This document shows positions 17,885 through 25,915 of a DNA stretch of 64,000 nt, one piece after another. Position 1 is the first letter of the stretch, and every line of letters begins with the position of its first letter. The notes under the pieces were generated by a model that ran no database searches, was not told the origin of the DNA, and saw nothing but the letters and a program-made list of their open reading frames with translations. This stretch comes from Helicobacter cetorum MIT 99-5656 (GTDB lineage Bacteria; Campylobacterota; Campylobacteria; Campylobacterales; Helicobacteraceae), in the NCBI RefSeq assembly GCF_000259275.1, contig NC_017735.1, positions 1,674,001 through 1,738,000 of the forward strand, given 5' to 3'. Both the position numbers and the translations under genes were made by a program.

Positions 17885-18937
17885 ATGAGAATCCAATCCA
17901 AAGGCTTTGCCATTTTTTCCAAAGACGGGCATTTCAAACCCTACGATTTTAGCCGTCATGCTGTGGGGACTAAAGATGTGTTAATTGATATTCATTATGC
18001 AGGGATTTGTCATAGTGATATTCATAGTGCCTATAGTGAATGGAGGGAAGGTATTTATCCTATGGTGCCTGGACATGAGATTGCTGGAGTGATTAAAGAA
18101 GTGGGCAAGGAAGTTAAGAAATTTAAAGTAGGCGATGTGGTGGGTGTGGGCTGTTTTGTCAATTCATGCAAAACTTGTAAGCCCTGTAAAGAGCATCAAG
18201 AGCAATTTTGTGCGAACCACCAAACGGTGTTTACTTATGACTGCTTGGATTATTTCCATGATAATGAACCCCATATGGGCGGATATTCTAACAATATTGT
18301 TGTAGATGAAAATTATGTTATTAGTGTAGATAAAAACGCCCCCTTAGAAAAAGTAGCCCCCTTGCTATGTGCGGGCATTACGACTTATTCGCCCTTAAAA
18401 TTTTCTAAAGTTACTCAAGGCACAAAGGTTGGCGTAGCTGGATTTGGCGGTCTTGGAATGATGGCGTTAAAATACGCTGTGGCTTTGAAAGCTGAAGTAA
18501 GCGTTTTTGCAAGAAATGAAAGTAAAAAGCAAGATGCCTTAAATATGGGAGCTAAACATTTTTATAGCAATCCTAAGGAATGCAAGGAAGAGCTAGATTT
18601 TATTATTTCAACCATTCCTACTAGCTACAATTTAAAAGACTATCTCAATCTCTTAACTTATAATGGCGAATTAGCCCTTGTAGGACTTCCTCCTAGAGAA
18701 GTTGCCCCTACGCTCAATGTCTTTGATTTCATTAATTTGGGTAATCGCAAGGTTTATGGCTCACTGATTGGGGGCATTAAAGAAACTCAAGAGATGATGG
18801 ATTTTTCCATTAAGCACAATATCTATCCTGAAATAGAATTGATTTTAGGTAAGGATATTGACACCGCTTATCATAACCTAACGCACAGCAAGGCAAAATT
18901 CCGCTATGTGATTGATATGAAAAAATCGTTTGATTAA
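17885..18937 (+). CDS. cad: Zinc-dependent alcohol dehydrogenase (cinnamyl-alcohol-dehydrogenase type)
   Basis: This 350-residue medium-chain dehydrogenase interconverts alcohols and aldehydes with NADP(H). The catalytic zinc ligands are in GICHSDIH and PGHEIAGVI. The structural zinc loop is CKTCKPCKEHQEQFC. The Rossmann motif is GVAGFGGLGMMALKYA near residue 185. Start at 17885 follows AAGGAGTTCCT. Length and motifs match the H. pylori CAD-like enzyme (recalled as HP1104). It is convergent with the GT8 gene, which is its neighbour in H. pylori as well, so the backbone resumes here after the conjugative element. Confidence 0.92.
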   Translation: MRIQSKGFAIFSKDGHFKPYDFSRHAVGTKDVLIDIHYAGICHSDIHSAYSEWREGIYPMVPGHEIAGVIKEVGKEVKKFKVGDVVGVGCFVNSCKTCKPCKEHQEQFCANHQTVFTYDCLDYFHDNEPHMGGYSNNIVVDENYVISVDKNAPLEKVAPLLCAGITTYSPLKFSKVTQGTKVGVAGFGGLGMMALKYAVALKAEVSVFARNESKKQDALNMGAKHFYSNPKECKEELDFIISTIPTSYNLKDYLNLLTYNGELALVGLPPREVAPTLNVFDFINLGNRKVYGSLIGGIKETQEMMDFSIKHNIYPEIELILGKDIDTAYHNLTHSKAKFRYVIDMKKSFD

Positions 18938-18946
18938 GGGTTTTGA

Positions 18947-18956
18947 CCCCCCCCCC
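18947..18956. repeat. C10 homopolymer between convergent genes
   Basis: Ten consecutive C lie between the dehydrogenase stop and the GT8 stop. The tract is outside both reading frames, after the GT8 stop codon (18962-18964), so length change would not alter either protein. Confidence 0.9.
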
Positions 18957-18961
18957 TTGCT

Positions 18962-20164
18962 CTAGTTCTTTTTTAAGAGCTTGAGTTTGATTAAGATGCT
19001 TTTTGCTAATGCGTGGAGTTTTAAGAGTTTAAGAGTTTTGCTAATTATGCGTATAGCCAACATTTTAGGTTTAAAATAGAATAAATGTCTGAGTTTGTTT
19101 AAGATTCGCCTACTTAAAATATAGATTAAATAAGAGATTTTTAAGTGTACTTTTCTCTCTACAAAAAGACAAGTGCAGTAGCTTTTGAAAAACAAGTATG
19201 GGGTTTCCCAAGCGATTTTAAAAGAAGAATTGGTCTGAGAAAAATAGTATTGCTGAAACATTTTGTTAGCATAAAAACTTTCATTTTCATGTAATTTTTT
19301 AGTGTAATCGCTCATAAAAGGGGTTTTAGCCAAAGCATTCAGCCACAAATCTGCCTTAAGTCCAAAAGGATAGTCCCAAGGTTTTACGGCTTGCCACCAA
19401 GCATCATAATGGATGATTATGGGACTCTTTAGTGCCCCTAAAACCGTTTTTTTATACCTCTTATTTAAGTATGCCTTGCTGAAATCTTTGATTTTATAAA
19501 AATGGGGAAAAACACAATATTCAATCCCTAAAGCTTTCATATTAGGCCAACACCATTTTGTAAAATCTAATTCCTCTTTAGTCTTATTTTCCCCTAAAAG
19601 CTTATGTATTTTTAAAGCAAAATTGTTTTTACGCTGATGGTTGAGATTGCAGAACAAAAACCCTTCCATCATGTGGTGTTTGGTTACTTCTAGAACCCCA
19701 TAAAAATAATTTGTATCATTTTCTTTGATTTTCAAAAAATCATCACTAAATTCGTTGCAAAAAATAACATCTACATCGCTCCACACCATTTTAGAATACT
19801 CAGGAAATAAATCAGCTAAAAAATACTTCACTAGCACCATTTTAGAAAAACGCTTGGTAAAAGTCTCATCAAAAGGATTTTTAATGGTGTCTAAAAAAGG
19901 TTCAATGTCTTTCACTTCTAAAGTAGCAAATTCTTTAAAAGGTTCTGCAACCTGGTGGAGTTTTGCCAAATCTTCTTCATTCAAGCCTACTACTAAGGCA
20001 TGCAAGGTGTAATGCACATCTTTGTTTGCCTTGGCTATACATTCCAACAAAGACTGGATACACGCACCAGCTGGAATGAGATAATTCCTATCAAAAGCAA
20101 AAGCGATAGGAATAGGAGAGATAGAATCTTGTTCTTCGGAGCAATGACTTAAATTTGAATCCAT
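18962..20164 (-). CDS. GT8-family glycosyltransferase, probable lipopolysaccharide biosynthesis
   Basis: This 400-residue protein belongs to the GT8 (LgtC/RfaJ) glycosyltransferase family. The N-terminus has the FAFDRNYLIPAG nucleotide-sugar-binding strand. The metal-binding DxD is in MVWSDVDVIFC near residue 130. Further family motifs are EGFLFCNLNH and IIHYDAWWQAVKPWDYP. A basic, helical C-terminus suggests membrane association. Such enzymes add Glc, Gal or GlcNAc to lipopolysaccharide on the cytoplasmic face of the inner membrane. Its place beside the cad gene matches H. pylori (recalled as HP1105). The start at 20164 is preceded by AAAGGGTG and, further up, by a run of 13 T on the coding strand that may tune transcription. 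Confidence 0.88.
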   Translation of the reverse strand: MDSNLSHCSEEQDSISPIPIAFAFDRNYLIPAGACIQSLLECIAKANKDVHYTLHALVVGLNEEDLAKLHQVAEPFKEFATLEVKDIEPFLDTIKNPFDETFTKRFSKMVLVKYFLADLFPEYSKMVWSDVDVIFCNEFSDDFLKIKENDTNYFYGVLEVTKHHMMEGFLFCNLNHQRKNNFALKIHKLLGENKTKEELDFTKWCWPNMKALGIEYCVFPHFYKIKDFSKAYLNKRYKKTVLGALKSPIIIHYDAWWQAVKPWDYPFGLKADLWLNALAKTPFMSDYTKKLHENESFYANKMFQQYYFSQTNSSFKIAWETPYLFFKSYCTCLFVERKVHLKISYLIYILSRRILNKLRHLFYFKPKMLAIRIISKTLKLLKLHALAKSILIKLKLLKKN

Positions 20165-20202
20165 AGAAATACAAACACCCTTTTTTTAGTTGCTATTTTA
20201 TC

Positions 20203-20215
20203 AAAAAAAAAAAAA
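20203..20215. repeat. A13 (T13 on the GT8 strand) homopolymer in the divergent promoter region
   Basis: Thirteen A lie between the divergent GT8 and outer-membrane-protein genes, 39 bases from the GT8 start. Tracts of this kind in Helicobacter promoters change length by slippage and alter expression. Confidence 0.85.
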
Positions 20216-20325
20216 CAAACTTGAAATTGTTCTGTTTCTCATCTTTATGTTGTTTTTATAAAAATTAACCTAAAATTTATCATCTGCATTTTATCTTTGA
20301 ATGCTACAATTTTTAAGGAATGTTT

Positions 20326-21654
20326 ATGAAAAGAGCTGTGCCTAATTTGATTTTCTTAAAAAAAACTTTCTGTGTTTTGTTATTCCTAGGTTTTTTAGTA
20401 TCGCCCTTTGTGAAAGCGGCTAGCTTTGTCTATGATTTGAAGTTTTTTAGTTTTAATTACAATTTAGTCGCTCCGCCCAATAACCCTTATTGGAACAATT
20501 TAACCAATATGAAAACCCGCCTTATGCCCCAAATTGGCATTCAGCTAGATAAAAAACAAGCGGTAATGTTTGGAGCGTGGTTTATTCAAAATTTACACAC
20601 GCACTATAGCTATTTCCCTTATTCATGGGGAGTTACGATGTATTATCAATATATAGGGAAAAATTTCAGAACCTTCGTAGGAATTGTGCCACGAAGTTAT
20701 CAAATAGGGCATTATCCTTTGAGTGCTTTTAAAAAGCTTTTTTGGTTTTTAGACCCTACTTTAAGGGGGGCAATGTTTCAATACAAACCTGCTTATGACT
20801 CAAATCGCTGGTGGAATGGGTGGGCTGAAGGCATTATTGATTGGTATGGGGGGCGTAATTGGAATAACCAGCCTAAAAAGAAGAATTACGATTTTAACCA
20901 ATTCTTATATTTTGCTTCTTCGGAGTTTCAGTTTCTCAAAGGGTATTTAGGTGTTGGGGGACAGCTTGTAGTTTTTCACAATGCTAGTCATTACAGCATG
21001 GGAAACCACTACCCCTATGATGGGCATTCGTATCTAATCCCAGGCGATACAACACCCCAATGGCCTAATGGCTATCCCTATTTTAGTCAAAAAGATAATC
21101 CACAAGGCGGAGAAATAGGCAAATATTCTAACCCCACCATTTTAGATAGGATTTATTATAATGCTTACATTAAAGCGGATTTTAAAAATCTTATGCCTTA
21201 TATGGATAATATCTTTATGACCTTTGGCACCCAGTCGTCTCAAACTCGCTATTGTGTGCGTTATGCTAGTGAATGTAAAAGCGCTCAATTTTACAATAGT
21301 TTTGGTGGGGAATTTCACATCCAAGCACAATATAAAGGCTTTGGAATTTATAATAAATATTATTTTTCTAACAAACCCCAAATGCATTTTTATGCGACTT
21401 ATGGCCAAACTCTCTATACAGGATTGCCATGGTATAGAGCCCCTAATTTTGATAGGATAGCTCTCTATTATATCTATAAAAATAAATGGGTGAATGTGCG
21501 AGCGGACGCATTTTTTAACTTTGTGGGTGGGGGCGATGGTTATCATTTATATGGCACAGGAGGTAAGTGGTATGTTATGTATCAGCAATTTGTAACCCTA
21601 TCACTTGACACACGAGAGCTAATTGATTTTGTGAAATCTAAAATCCCTAATTGA
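20326..21654 (+). CDS. Aromatic-rich outer membrane beta-barrel-like protein
   Basis: This protein of about 442 residues has a basic start and a hydrophobic signal peptide (VLLFLGFLVSPFVKAA). ATG 20326 is preferred to 20320 because AAGGA is then 6 bases away. The mature part is very rich in Tyr, Trp, Phe and Asn with alternating patterns, for example WWNGWAEGIIDWYGG and MTFGTQSSQTRY, as in an outer membrane barrel. It lacks the Hop-type C-terminal signature. Its counterpart by position in H. pylori is the hypothetical protein I recall as HP1106. Function unknown. It ends 17 bases before the convergent gene, with a shared hairpin. Confidence 0.75.
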   Translation: MKRAVPNLIFLKKTFCVLLFLGFLVSPFVKAASFVYDLKFFSFNYNLVAPPNNPYWNNLTNMKTRLMPQIGIQLDKKQAVMFGAWFIQNLHTHYSYFPYSWGVTMYYQYIGKNFRTFVGIVPRSYQIGHYPLSAFKKLFWFLDPTLRGAMFQYKPAYDSNRWWNGWAEGIIDWYGGRNWNNQPKKKNYDFNQFLYFASSEFQFLKGYLGVGGQLVVFHNASHYSMGNHYPYDGHSYLIPGDTTPQWPNGYPYFSQKDNPQGGEIGKYSNPTILDRIYYNAYIKADFKNLMPYMDNIFMTFGTQSSQTRYCVRYASECKSAQFYNSFGGEFHIQAQYKGFGIYNKYYFSNKPQMHFYATYGQTLYTGLPWYRAPNFDRIALYYIYKNKWVNVRADAFFNFVGGGDGYHLYGTGGKWYVMYQQFVTLSLDTRELIDFVKSKIPN

Positions 21655-21662
21655 ATATGATT

Positions 21663-21685
21663 ATCTATAATTAAAAATTATAGAT
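21663..21685. terminator. Bidirectional hairpin between convergent genes
   Basis: ATCTATAATT and AATTATAGAT form a perfect 10-bp stem with an AAA loop. It lies between the two outer-membrane-type genes and overlaps the last codon of the minus-strand gene. Confidence 0.5.
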
Positions 21686-22336
21686 ATAGTTTACATATGC
21701 TACCGGTAAGCGATGCCATAAGGTTGTAGCACTCAAGCCATTGATGGTTTGGTTTTTTACATCAGGAATGGTAGGAAATTTTAATCCAAGGGCAATTTCA
21801 TTATGCAAAGACCCAAAACGCATGCCCACATTCACAAGCAATTGAAAAAGCGAATTTTGTTTTCCTAAATCCTTGGCGATAACTCCATTTAAAGCGTTTC
21901 CAGGCATGTAGGTTGCCCCAGCAATTCCTAGTCCAAACTCCAGTCCAAAAAATCTCTTTGGCGAATTGACAGCGTCCCATAAAGCACTAAACTCCAAACC
22001 ATAAGTAGAAATGTAGGACTTGTAAGATGAAAAAGTTTGGTCATAAAACACCCCATAACGCAAGCCCACATGCTCTAAATTTTGCCTTTGGGCTACAAAT
22101 TTTCCCCCTAATACCACACCGACCCCATTGCCCACCATATAATGTGTGGTAGAAACAAATTTGTTACTAAAAGTCGCATTAATCGCACTGAGTTGGTATC
22201 CAACCCCTAAATAAAACGCATTTCTATCGGCTAATTTAGGTTTTTTTGAATTTTCATTAAGCTCTGTGGCTTGTGCTAATGCTAACGATAATGCTGAAGC
22301 GACAAAGGCTTTATTGATTGTTTTAAAAATCTTCAT
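21671..22336 (-). CDS. Hop/Hor-type outer membrane protein, small
   Basis: This 221-residue protein has an N-terminal signal peptide ending ALAQATEL. It also has the typical Helicobacter beta-barrel pattern: DRNAFYLGVGYQLS near the start, GVGVVLGGKF, GLRYGVFYDQTF and the C-terminal VAYVNYIYNF with a terminal Phe. This is the conserved barrel of the Hop/Hor outer membrane protein families without a large exposed domain, so it is a small porin-like member. It lies upstream of porGDAB, as HP1107 (recalled) does in H. pylori. It is transcribed away from the por operon from a 300-base spacer. Confidence 0.85.
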   Translation of the reverse strand: MKIFKTINKAFVASALSLALAQATELNENSKKPKLADRNAFYLGVGYQLSAINATFSNKFVSTTHYMVGNGVGVVLGGKFVAQRQNLEHVGLRYGVFYDQTFSSYKSYISTYGLEFSALWDAVNSPKRFFGLEFGLGIAGATYMPGNALNGVIAKDLGKQNSLFQLLVNVGMRFGSLHNEIALGLKFPTIPDVKNQTINGLSATTLWHRLPVAYVNYIYNF

Positions 22337-22556
22337 AATGTATTCCTTTCTCTTATCTGCCTAGCTTATGCTTTTAAATCACAATTTTAATAATAACAAA
22401 GTTTAAATCAAACGATAATGATTTTTGGCATAAACAAACAATTTTTTAACTAATTACTCATTCTAGTGTTCCTTCAAGCCTTTTAGGGATACACCCCATT
22501 TTTTATAAAAATTCTTAAAAAGATACTATTATAAGACAAATTAATTATTTTTTTTG

Positions 22557-22562
22557 TATAAT
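22557..22562 (+). promoter_or_regulatory. -10 element of the porGDAB operon
   Basis: TATAAT lies 60 bases ahead of the porG ribosome binding site, after a T-rich run. The 300-base spacer 22337-22638 otherwise holds no gene. Confidence 0.6.
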
Positions 22563-22638
22563 CTAAGGGTTACAAAATTTATGTTTATAGGAAAGCAAAT
22601 TTTCTATTTTAACCACGATATAAGGAGACTTAAGTATT

Positions 22639-23199
22639 ATGCTTCAAATTAGATGGCATGCACGAGCTGGTCAAGGTGCAATCACAGGTGCTAAAGGACT
22701 AGCTGATGTAATTTCAAAAACAGGCAAGGAAGTGCAAGCATTCGCTTCTTATGGTTCAGCTAAAAGGGGAGCAGCGATGATGGCGTATAATCGCATTGAT
22801 GATGAGCCTATCTTAAATCATGAACGCTTCATGCAACCTGATTATGTTTTGGTGATCGACCCGGGATTAGTGTTTATTGAAGATATTTTTGCTGATGAAA
22901 AAGAAGACACCACTTACATTATTACGAGTTATTTGAGCAAAGAAGAATTATTTGAAAAAAAACCTGAATTAAAAACCCGCAAGGTGTTTATGCTAGATTG
23001 TTTAAAAATTTCTATGGAGACTTTGAAGCGTCCTATTCCTAACACGCCTATGCTAGGGGCGTTGATGAAAGTGTCTAACATGCTTGAAATTGAAGCGTTT
23101 AAGGAAGCGTTTCAAAAGGTTTTGGGTAAGAAATTGGCTAAAGAAGTCATTGATGCGAATATGCTCGCCATTCAAAGAGCCTATGAAGAAGTTCAATAA
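22639..23199 (+). CDS. porG: Pyruvate:flavodoxin/ferredoxin oxidoreductase gamma subunit
   Basis: This 186-residue gamma subunit belongs to the four-subunit 2-oxoacid oxidoreductase that converts pyruvate and CoA to acetyl-CoA and CO2, passing electrons to flavodoxin or ferredoxin. The family start QIRWHARAGQGAITGAKGLA and the AFASYGSAKRGAAMMAY segment are clear. The start follows AAGGAGACTTAAGT. It is the first of four tightly spaced genes (porG-porD-porA-porB). Helicobacter uses this oxygen-sensitive enzyme in place of pyruvate dehydrogenase, so the operon is central to carbon metabolism. Confidence 0.95.
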   Translation: MLQIRWHARAGQGAITGAKGLADVISKTGKEVQAFASYGSAKRGAAMMAYNRIDDEPILNHERFMQPDYVLVIDPGLVFIEDIFADEKEDTTYIITSYLSKEELFEKKPELKTRKVFMLDCLKISMETLKRPIPNTPMLGALMKVSNMLEIEAFKEAFQKVLGKKLAKEVIDANMLAIQRAYEEVQ

Positions 23200-23208
23200 G
23201 GAGGATTC

Positions 23209-23601
23209 ATGAAAAATTGGAATGAATTTGAAATGGGAGCGGTGCTTTTCCCTTTTGAAAGTAATGCACAAAGCGAAGTAGAAAAACATAATGATGAACG
23301 CAACTACACTAAAGAGAGCTATTTCACCACTTCAGTAGCTCATTGGCGTGTAGCAAAACCGGTGCATAACAACAACATCTGTATTAATTGTTTCAATTGC
23401 TGGGTTTATTGTCCTGATGCAGCCATTCTTTCAAGAGAAGGCAAGCTAAAGGGTGTGGATTATTCTCATTGTAAGGGCTGTGGAGTGTGTGTGAGTGTTT
23501 GTCCTACTAATCCCAAATCGCTATGGATGTTTGAAGAGCAAGTTGAGCCTGCTATGGCACTCACTCAATGGCCAGCAAAACAAGAAAAGAAAAAATCATA
23601 A
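23209..23601 (+). CDS. porD: Pyruvate oxidoreductase delta subunit, 2[4Fe-4S] ferredoxin-like
   Basis: This 130-residue protein has two CxxCxxC(x)nC clusters: CINCFNCWVYCP and CKGCGVCVSVCP. Each binds a [4Fe-4S] cluster that moves electrons from the TPP-bound intermediate to the external carrier. The N-terminal ~45 residues are an extension seen in epsilonproteobacterial PorD. The gene starts after AAGGAGGATTC, 9 bases after porG. Confidence 0.95.
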   Translation: MKNWNEFEMGAVLFPFESNAQSEVEKHNDERNYTKESYFTTSVAHWRVAKPVHNNNICINCFNCWVYCPDAAILSREGKLKGVDYSHCKGCGVCVSVCPTNPKSLWMFEEQVEPAMALTQWPAKQEKKKS

Positions 23602-23611
23602 GGAAAGTTGA

Positions 23612-24835
23612 ATGGCAAAGAATATTGAATTACAGGAAGTAGAAGTTTGGGATGGTTGCACGGCGAGTTCTCAAGTTTTAAGACAGGTTCAAGTTGATGT
23701 GGTCGCAGCTTATCCCATTACCCCATCAAGTCCTATTGTGCAAAGTTATGGAATTTTTAAAGATAATGGCTATGTTGATGGTGAATTTGTTTTAGTAGAG
23801 TCAGAGCATGCTGCTATGAGTGCATGTGTGGGTGCAGCAGCAGCAGGCGGAAGAGTAAGCACAGCGACTAGTTCTCAGGGCTTTGCACTTATGGTAGAAG
23901 TTTTGTATCAAGCATCTGGAATGCGTTTGCCTATCGTGTTGAACCTAGCTAATCGTGCTTTAGCAGCCCCTTTAAACATTCATGGCGACCACTCTGATAT
24001 GTATCTGGGCAGAGATGCAGGTTGGATAAATCTATGCACATGCAACCCCCAAGAAGTTTATGATTTTACCTTAATGGCGTTTAGAATCGCTGAACATGAA
24101 AGAGTTCGTGTGCCTACGATTGTCAATCAAGATGGTTTCTTATGTTCACACACTGTGCAAAATGTGCGTCCTTTGAGCGATGCCATAGCTTATAAATTTG
24201 TGGGCGAATACCAAGCTAAGCACTCGCTTTTTGACTTTGATAGACCCGTAAGCTATGGTGCACAGGCCGAAGAAGAATGGCATTACGAGCATAAAGCCCA
24301 GCTCCATCATGCGATTATGAACGCTGATGGAGTGATTGAAGAAGTGTTTAATGATTTTGCAAAACTCACAGGCAGACAATACCATTTGACAGAAACTTTC
24401 CAAATGGAAGATGCTGAAGTAGCTATCTTTGCGATTGGCACTACTTATGAATCCGCTATCGTAGCCGCTAAAGAAATGCGTAAAAAAGGCGTTAAGGCCG
24501 GTGTTGCTACCATTCGTTCTTTACGACCCTTCCCTTATAAAAGACTAGGTCAAGATTTAAAAAATCTCAAGGCTTTAGCCATTTTAGACAAGAGCTCTCC
24601 TGCAGGTGCTATGGGTGCGATGTTTAATGAAGTAACTTCAGCGGTGTATCAAGCTGAAGGTTCTAAGCATCCTGTTGTGTCTAACTATATCTATGGTTTA
24701 GGCGAAAGAGATATGACTATTGCGCATTTATGCGAAATTTTTGAAGAGATTAATCAAGATGCTCTTAAAGGCACGCTCACTCATCCTACCCAACAATTTA
24801 TAGGCTTGCGTGGTCCTAAAATGAGCTTTTTTTAA
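23612..24835 (+). CDS. porA: Pyruvate oxidoreductase alpha subunit
   Basis: This 407-residue alpha subunit binds the pyrimidine part of TPP and forms the substrate channel. Family features are AYPITPSSPIVQSY, VESEHAAMSACVGAAAAGGRV and ATSSQGFALMVEVLYQASG near the N-terminus, and a C-terminal transketolase-like fold (AIFAIGTTYESAIVAAKEM, LDKSSPAGAMGAMFNEV). It starts 10 bases after porD with AAGGAAAGTTGA. Complete. Confidence 0.96.
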   Translation: MAKNIELQEVEVWDGCTASSQVLRQVQVDVVAAYPITPSSPIVQSYGIFKDNGYVDGEFVLVESEHAAMSACVGAAAAGGRVSTATSSQGFALMVEVLYQASGMRLPIVLNLANRALAAPLNIHGDHSDMYLGRDAGWINLCTCNPQEVYDFTLMAFRIAEHERVRVPTIVNQDGFLCSHTVQNVRPLSDAIAYKFVGEYQAKHSLFDFDRPVSYGAQAEEEWHYEHKAQLHHAIMNADGVIEEVFNDFAKLTGRQYHLTETFQMEDAEVAIFAIGTTYESAIVAAKEMRKKGVKAGVATIRSLRPFPYKRLGQDLKNLKALAILDKSSPAGAMGAMFNEVTSAVYQAEGSKHPVVSNYIYGLGERDMTIAHLCEIFEEINQDALKGTLTHPTQQFIGLRGPKMSFF

Positions 24836-24847
24836 GAAGGAAATATT

Positions 24848-25792
24848 ATGGTAAAAGAAGTAAAAACACTTAAGGGTTTTAGCCAAAGCGCTGAGAAGTT
24901 TCAGGGTTCACACCTACTTTGTCCGGGTTGTGGGCATGGTATTATTGTGCGTGAAGTTCTAAATGCCGTGGATGGGCCTATTGTTTTAGGTAACTCTACA
25001 GGTTGTTTGGAAGTATGCACCGCTGTATATCCGCACACTTCATGGGATGTGCCTTGGATTCATATTGGTTTTGAAAACGGCTCTACAGCCATTTCAGGTG
25101 TAGAAACCATGTATAAGGCTCTAGCTAATAAAGGGCGTTATAAGGGTCAAAGACCAAAATTTGTCGCCTTTGGAGGCGATGGCTCTAGTTATGATATTGG
25201 TTTTCAATTTATTAGTGGCTGTATGGAAAGAGGGCATGATATGACCTATATTTGCTTGGATAATGAAAACTACGCAAATACCGGTGGTCAAAGAAGTTCT
25301 TCCACACCATTAGGGGCTAGCACTTCTACTACGCCAGCGGGTTCGGTGAGCTTTGGTAAAAAAGAAAAGAAAAAAGACATCGTAACCATTATGGCAAGCC
25401 ATGGGATTCCTTATGTGGCACAACTTTCTCCTAATAAGTGGAAAGATATGAATAAAAAGATTAAGACCGCACTAGACACTGAAGGGCCTTGCTTTATCAA
25501 CGCTCTTAGTCCATGCACCACTGAGTGGAAGTTTGAATCTAATCAAACCATTGAATTAGCGGATATGGCAGTAGATAGCTTGATGTTTCCTTTATTTGAA
25601 ATCTTTAATGGCAGAGAGTTGAAAATTACTTACCGCCCAAGAAACATCATCTCTGTGAGAGACTATTTGGGTGCTCAAAAGCGTTTCAAACACCTTTTCA
25701 AAAAAGAAAACGAGCACATCATTGAAGAATTACAAAAAGATGTGAATGAGCGTTGGGAGTATTTACAACGCAGAGAAGAAGCTGGAGTATAA
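24848..25792 (+). CDS. porB: Pyruvate oxidoreductase beta subunit, TPP-binding
   Basis: This 314-residue catalytic beta subunit binds the diphosphate of TPP through GGDGSSYDIGFQF and LDNENYANTGGQ (GDG...N motif). It also supplies cysteines (CPGCGHG, residues ~32-35) for the proximal [4Fe-4S] cluster. It is the last gene of the operon, starting 12 bases after porA with AAGAAGGAAATATT. A good terminator follows at 25814. Confidence 0.96.
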   Translation: MVKEVKTLKGFSQSAEKFQGSHLLCPGCGHGIIVREVLNAVDGPIVLGNSTGCLEVCTAVYPHTSWDVPWIHIGFENGSTAISGVETMYKALANKGRYKGQRPKFVAFGGDGSSYDIGFQFISGCMERGHDMTYICLDNENYANTGGQRSSSTPLGASTSTTPAGSVSFGKKEKKKDIVTIMASHGIPYVAQLSPNKWKDMNKKIKTALDTEGPCFINALSPCTTEWKFESNQTIELADMAVDSLMFPLFEIFNGRELKITYRPRNIISVRDYLGAQKRFKHLFKKENEHIIEELQKDVNERWEYLQRREEAGV

Positions 25793-25813
25793 CTCTTTAA
25801 GCTAATTTTAAAG

Positions 25814-25847
25814 GCAAGGTGCTTTTAGCACTTTGCTTACCTTTTTT
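25814..25847 (+). terminator. Rho-independent terminator of porGDAB
   Basis: GCAAGGTGC pairs with GCACTTTGC (9 bp, one G-U) around a TTTTA loop, followed by TTACC and six T. Confidence 0.75.
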
Positions 25848-25915
25848 AACCACTTGACTTTTTAAACCCCTTTTAAGTAACATAAATTCCATTTTGATTT
25901 TTTTAAGGATTATTA

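Noticed and set aside
17755-17952. 65-codon frame before the dehydrogenase
   Set aside because: It overlaps the dehydrogenase start in another frame and has no ribosome binding site. The first 40 codons might be a gene fragment, but I cannot support it.
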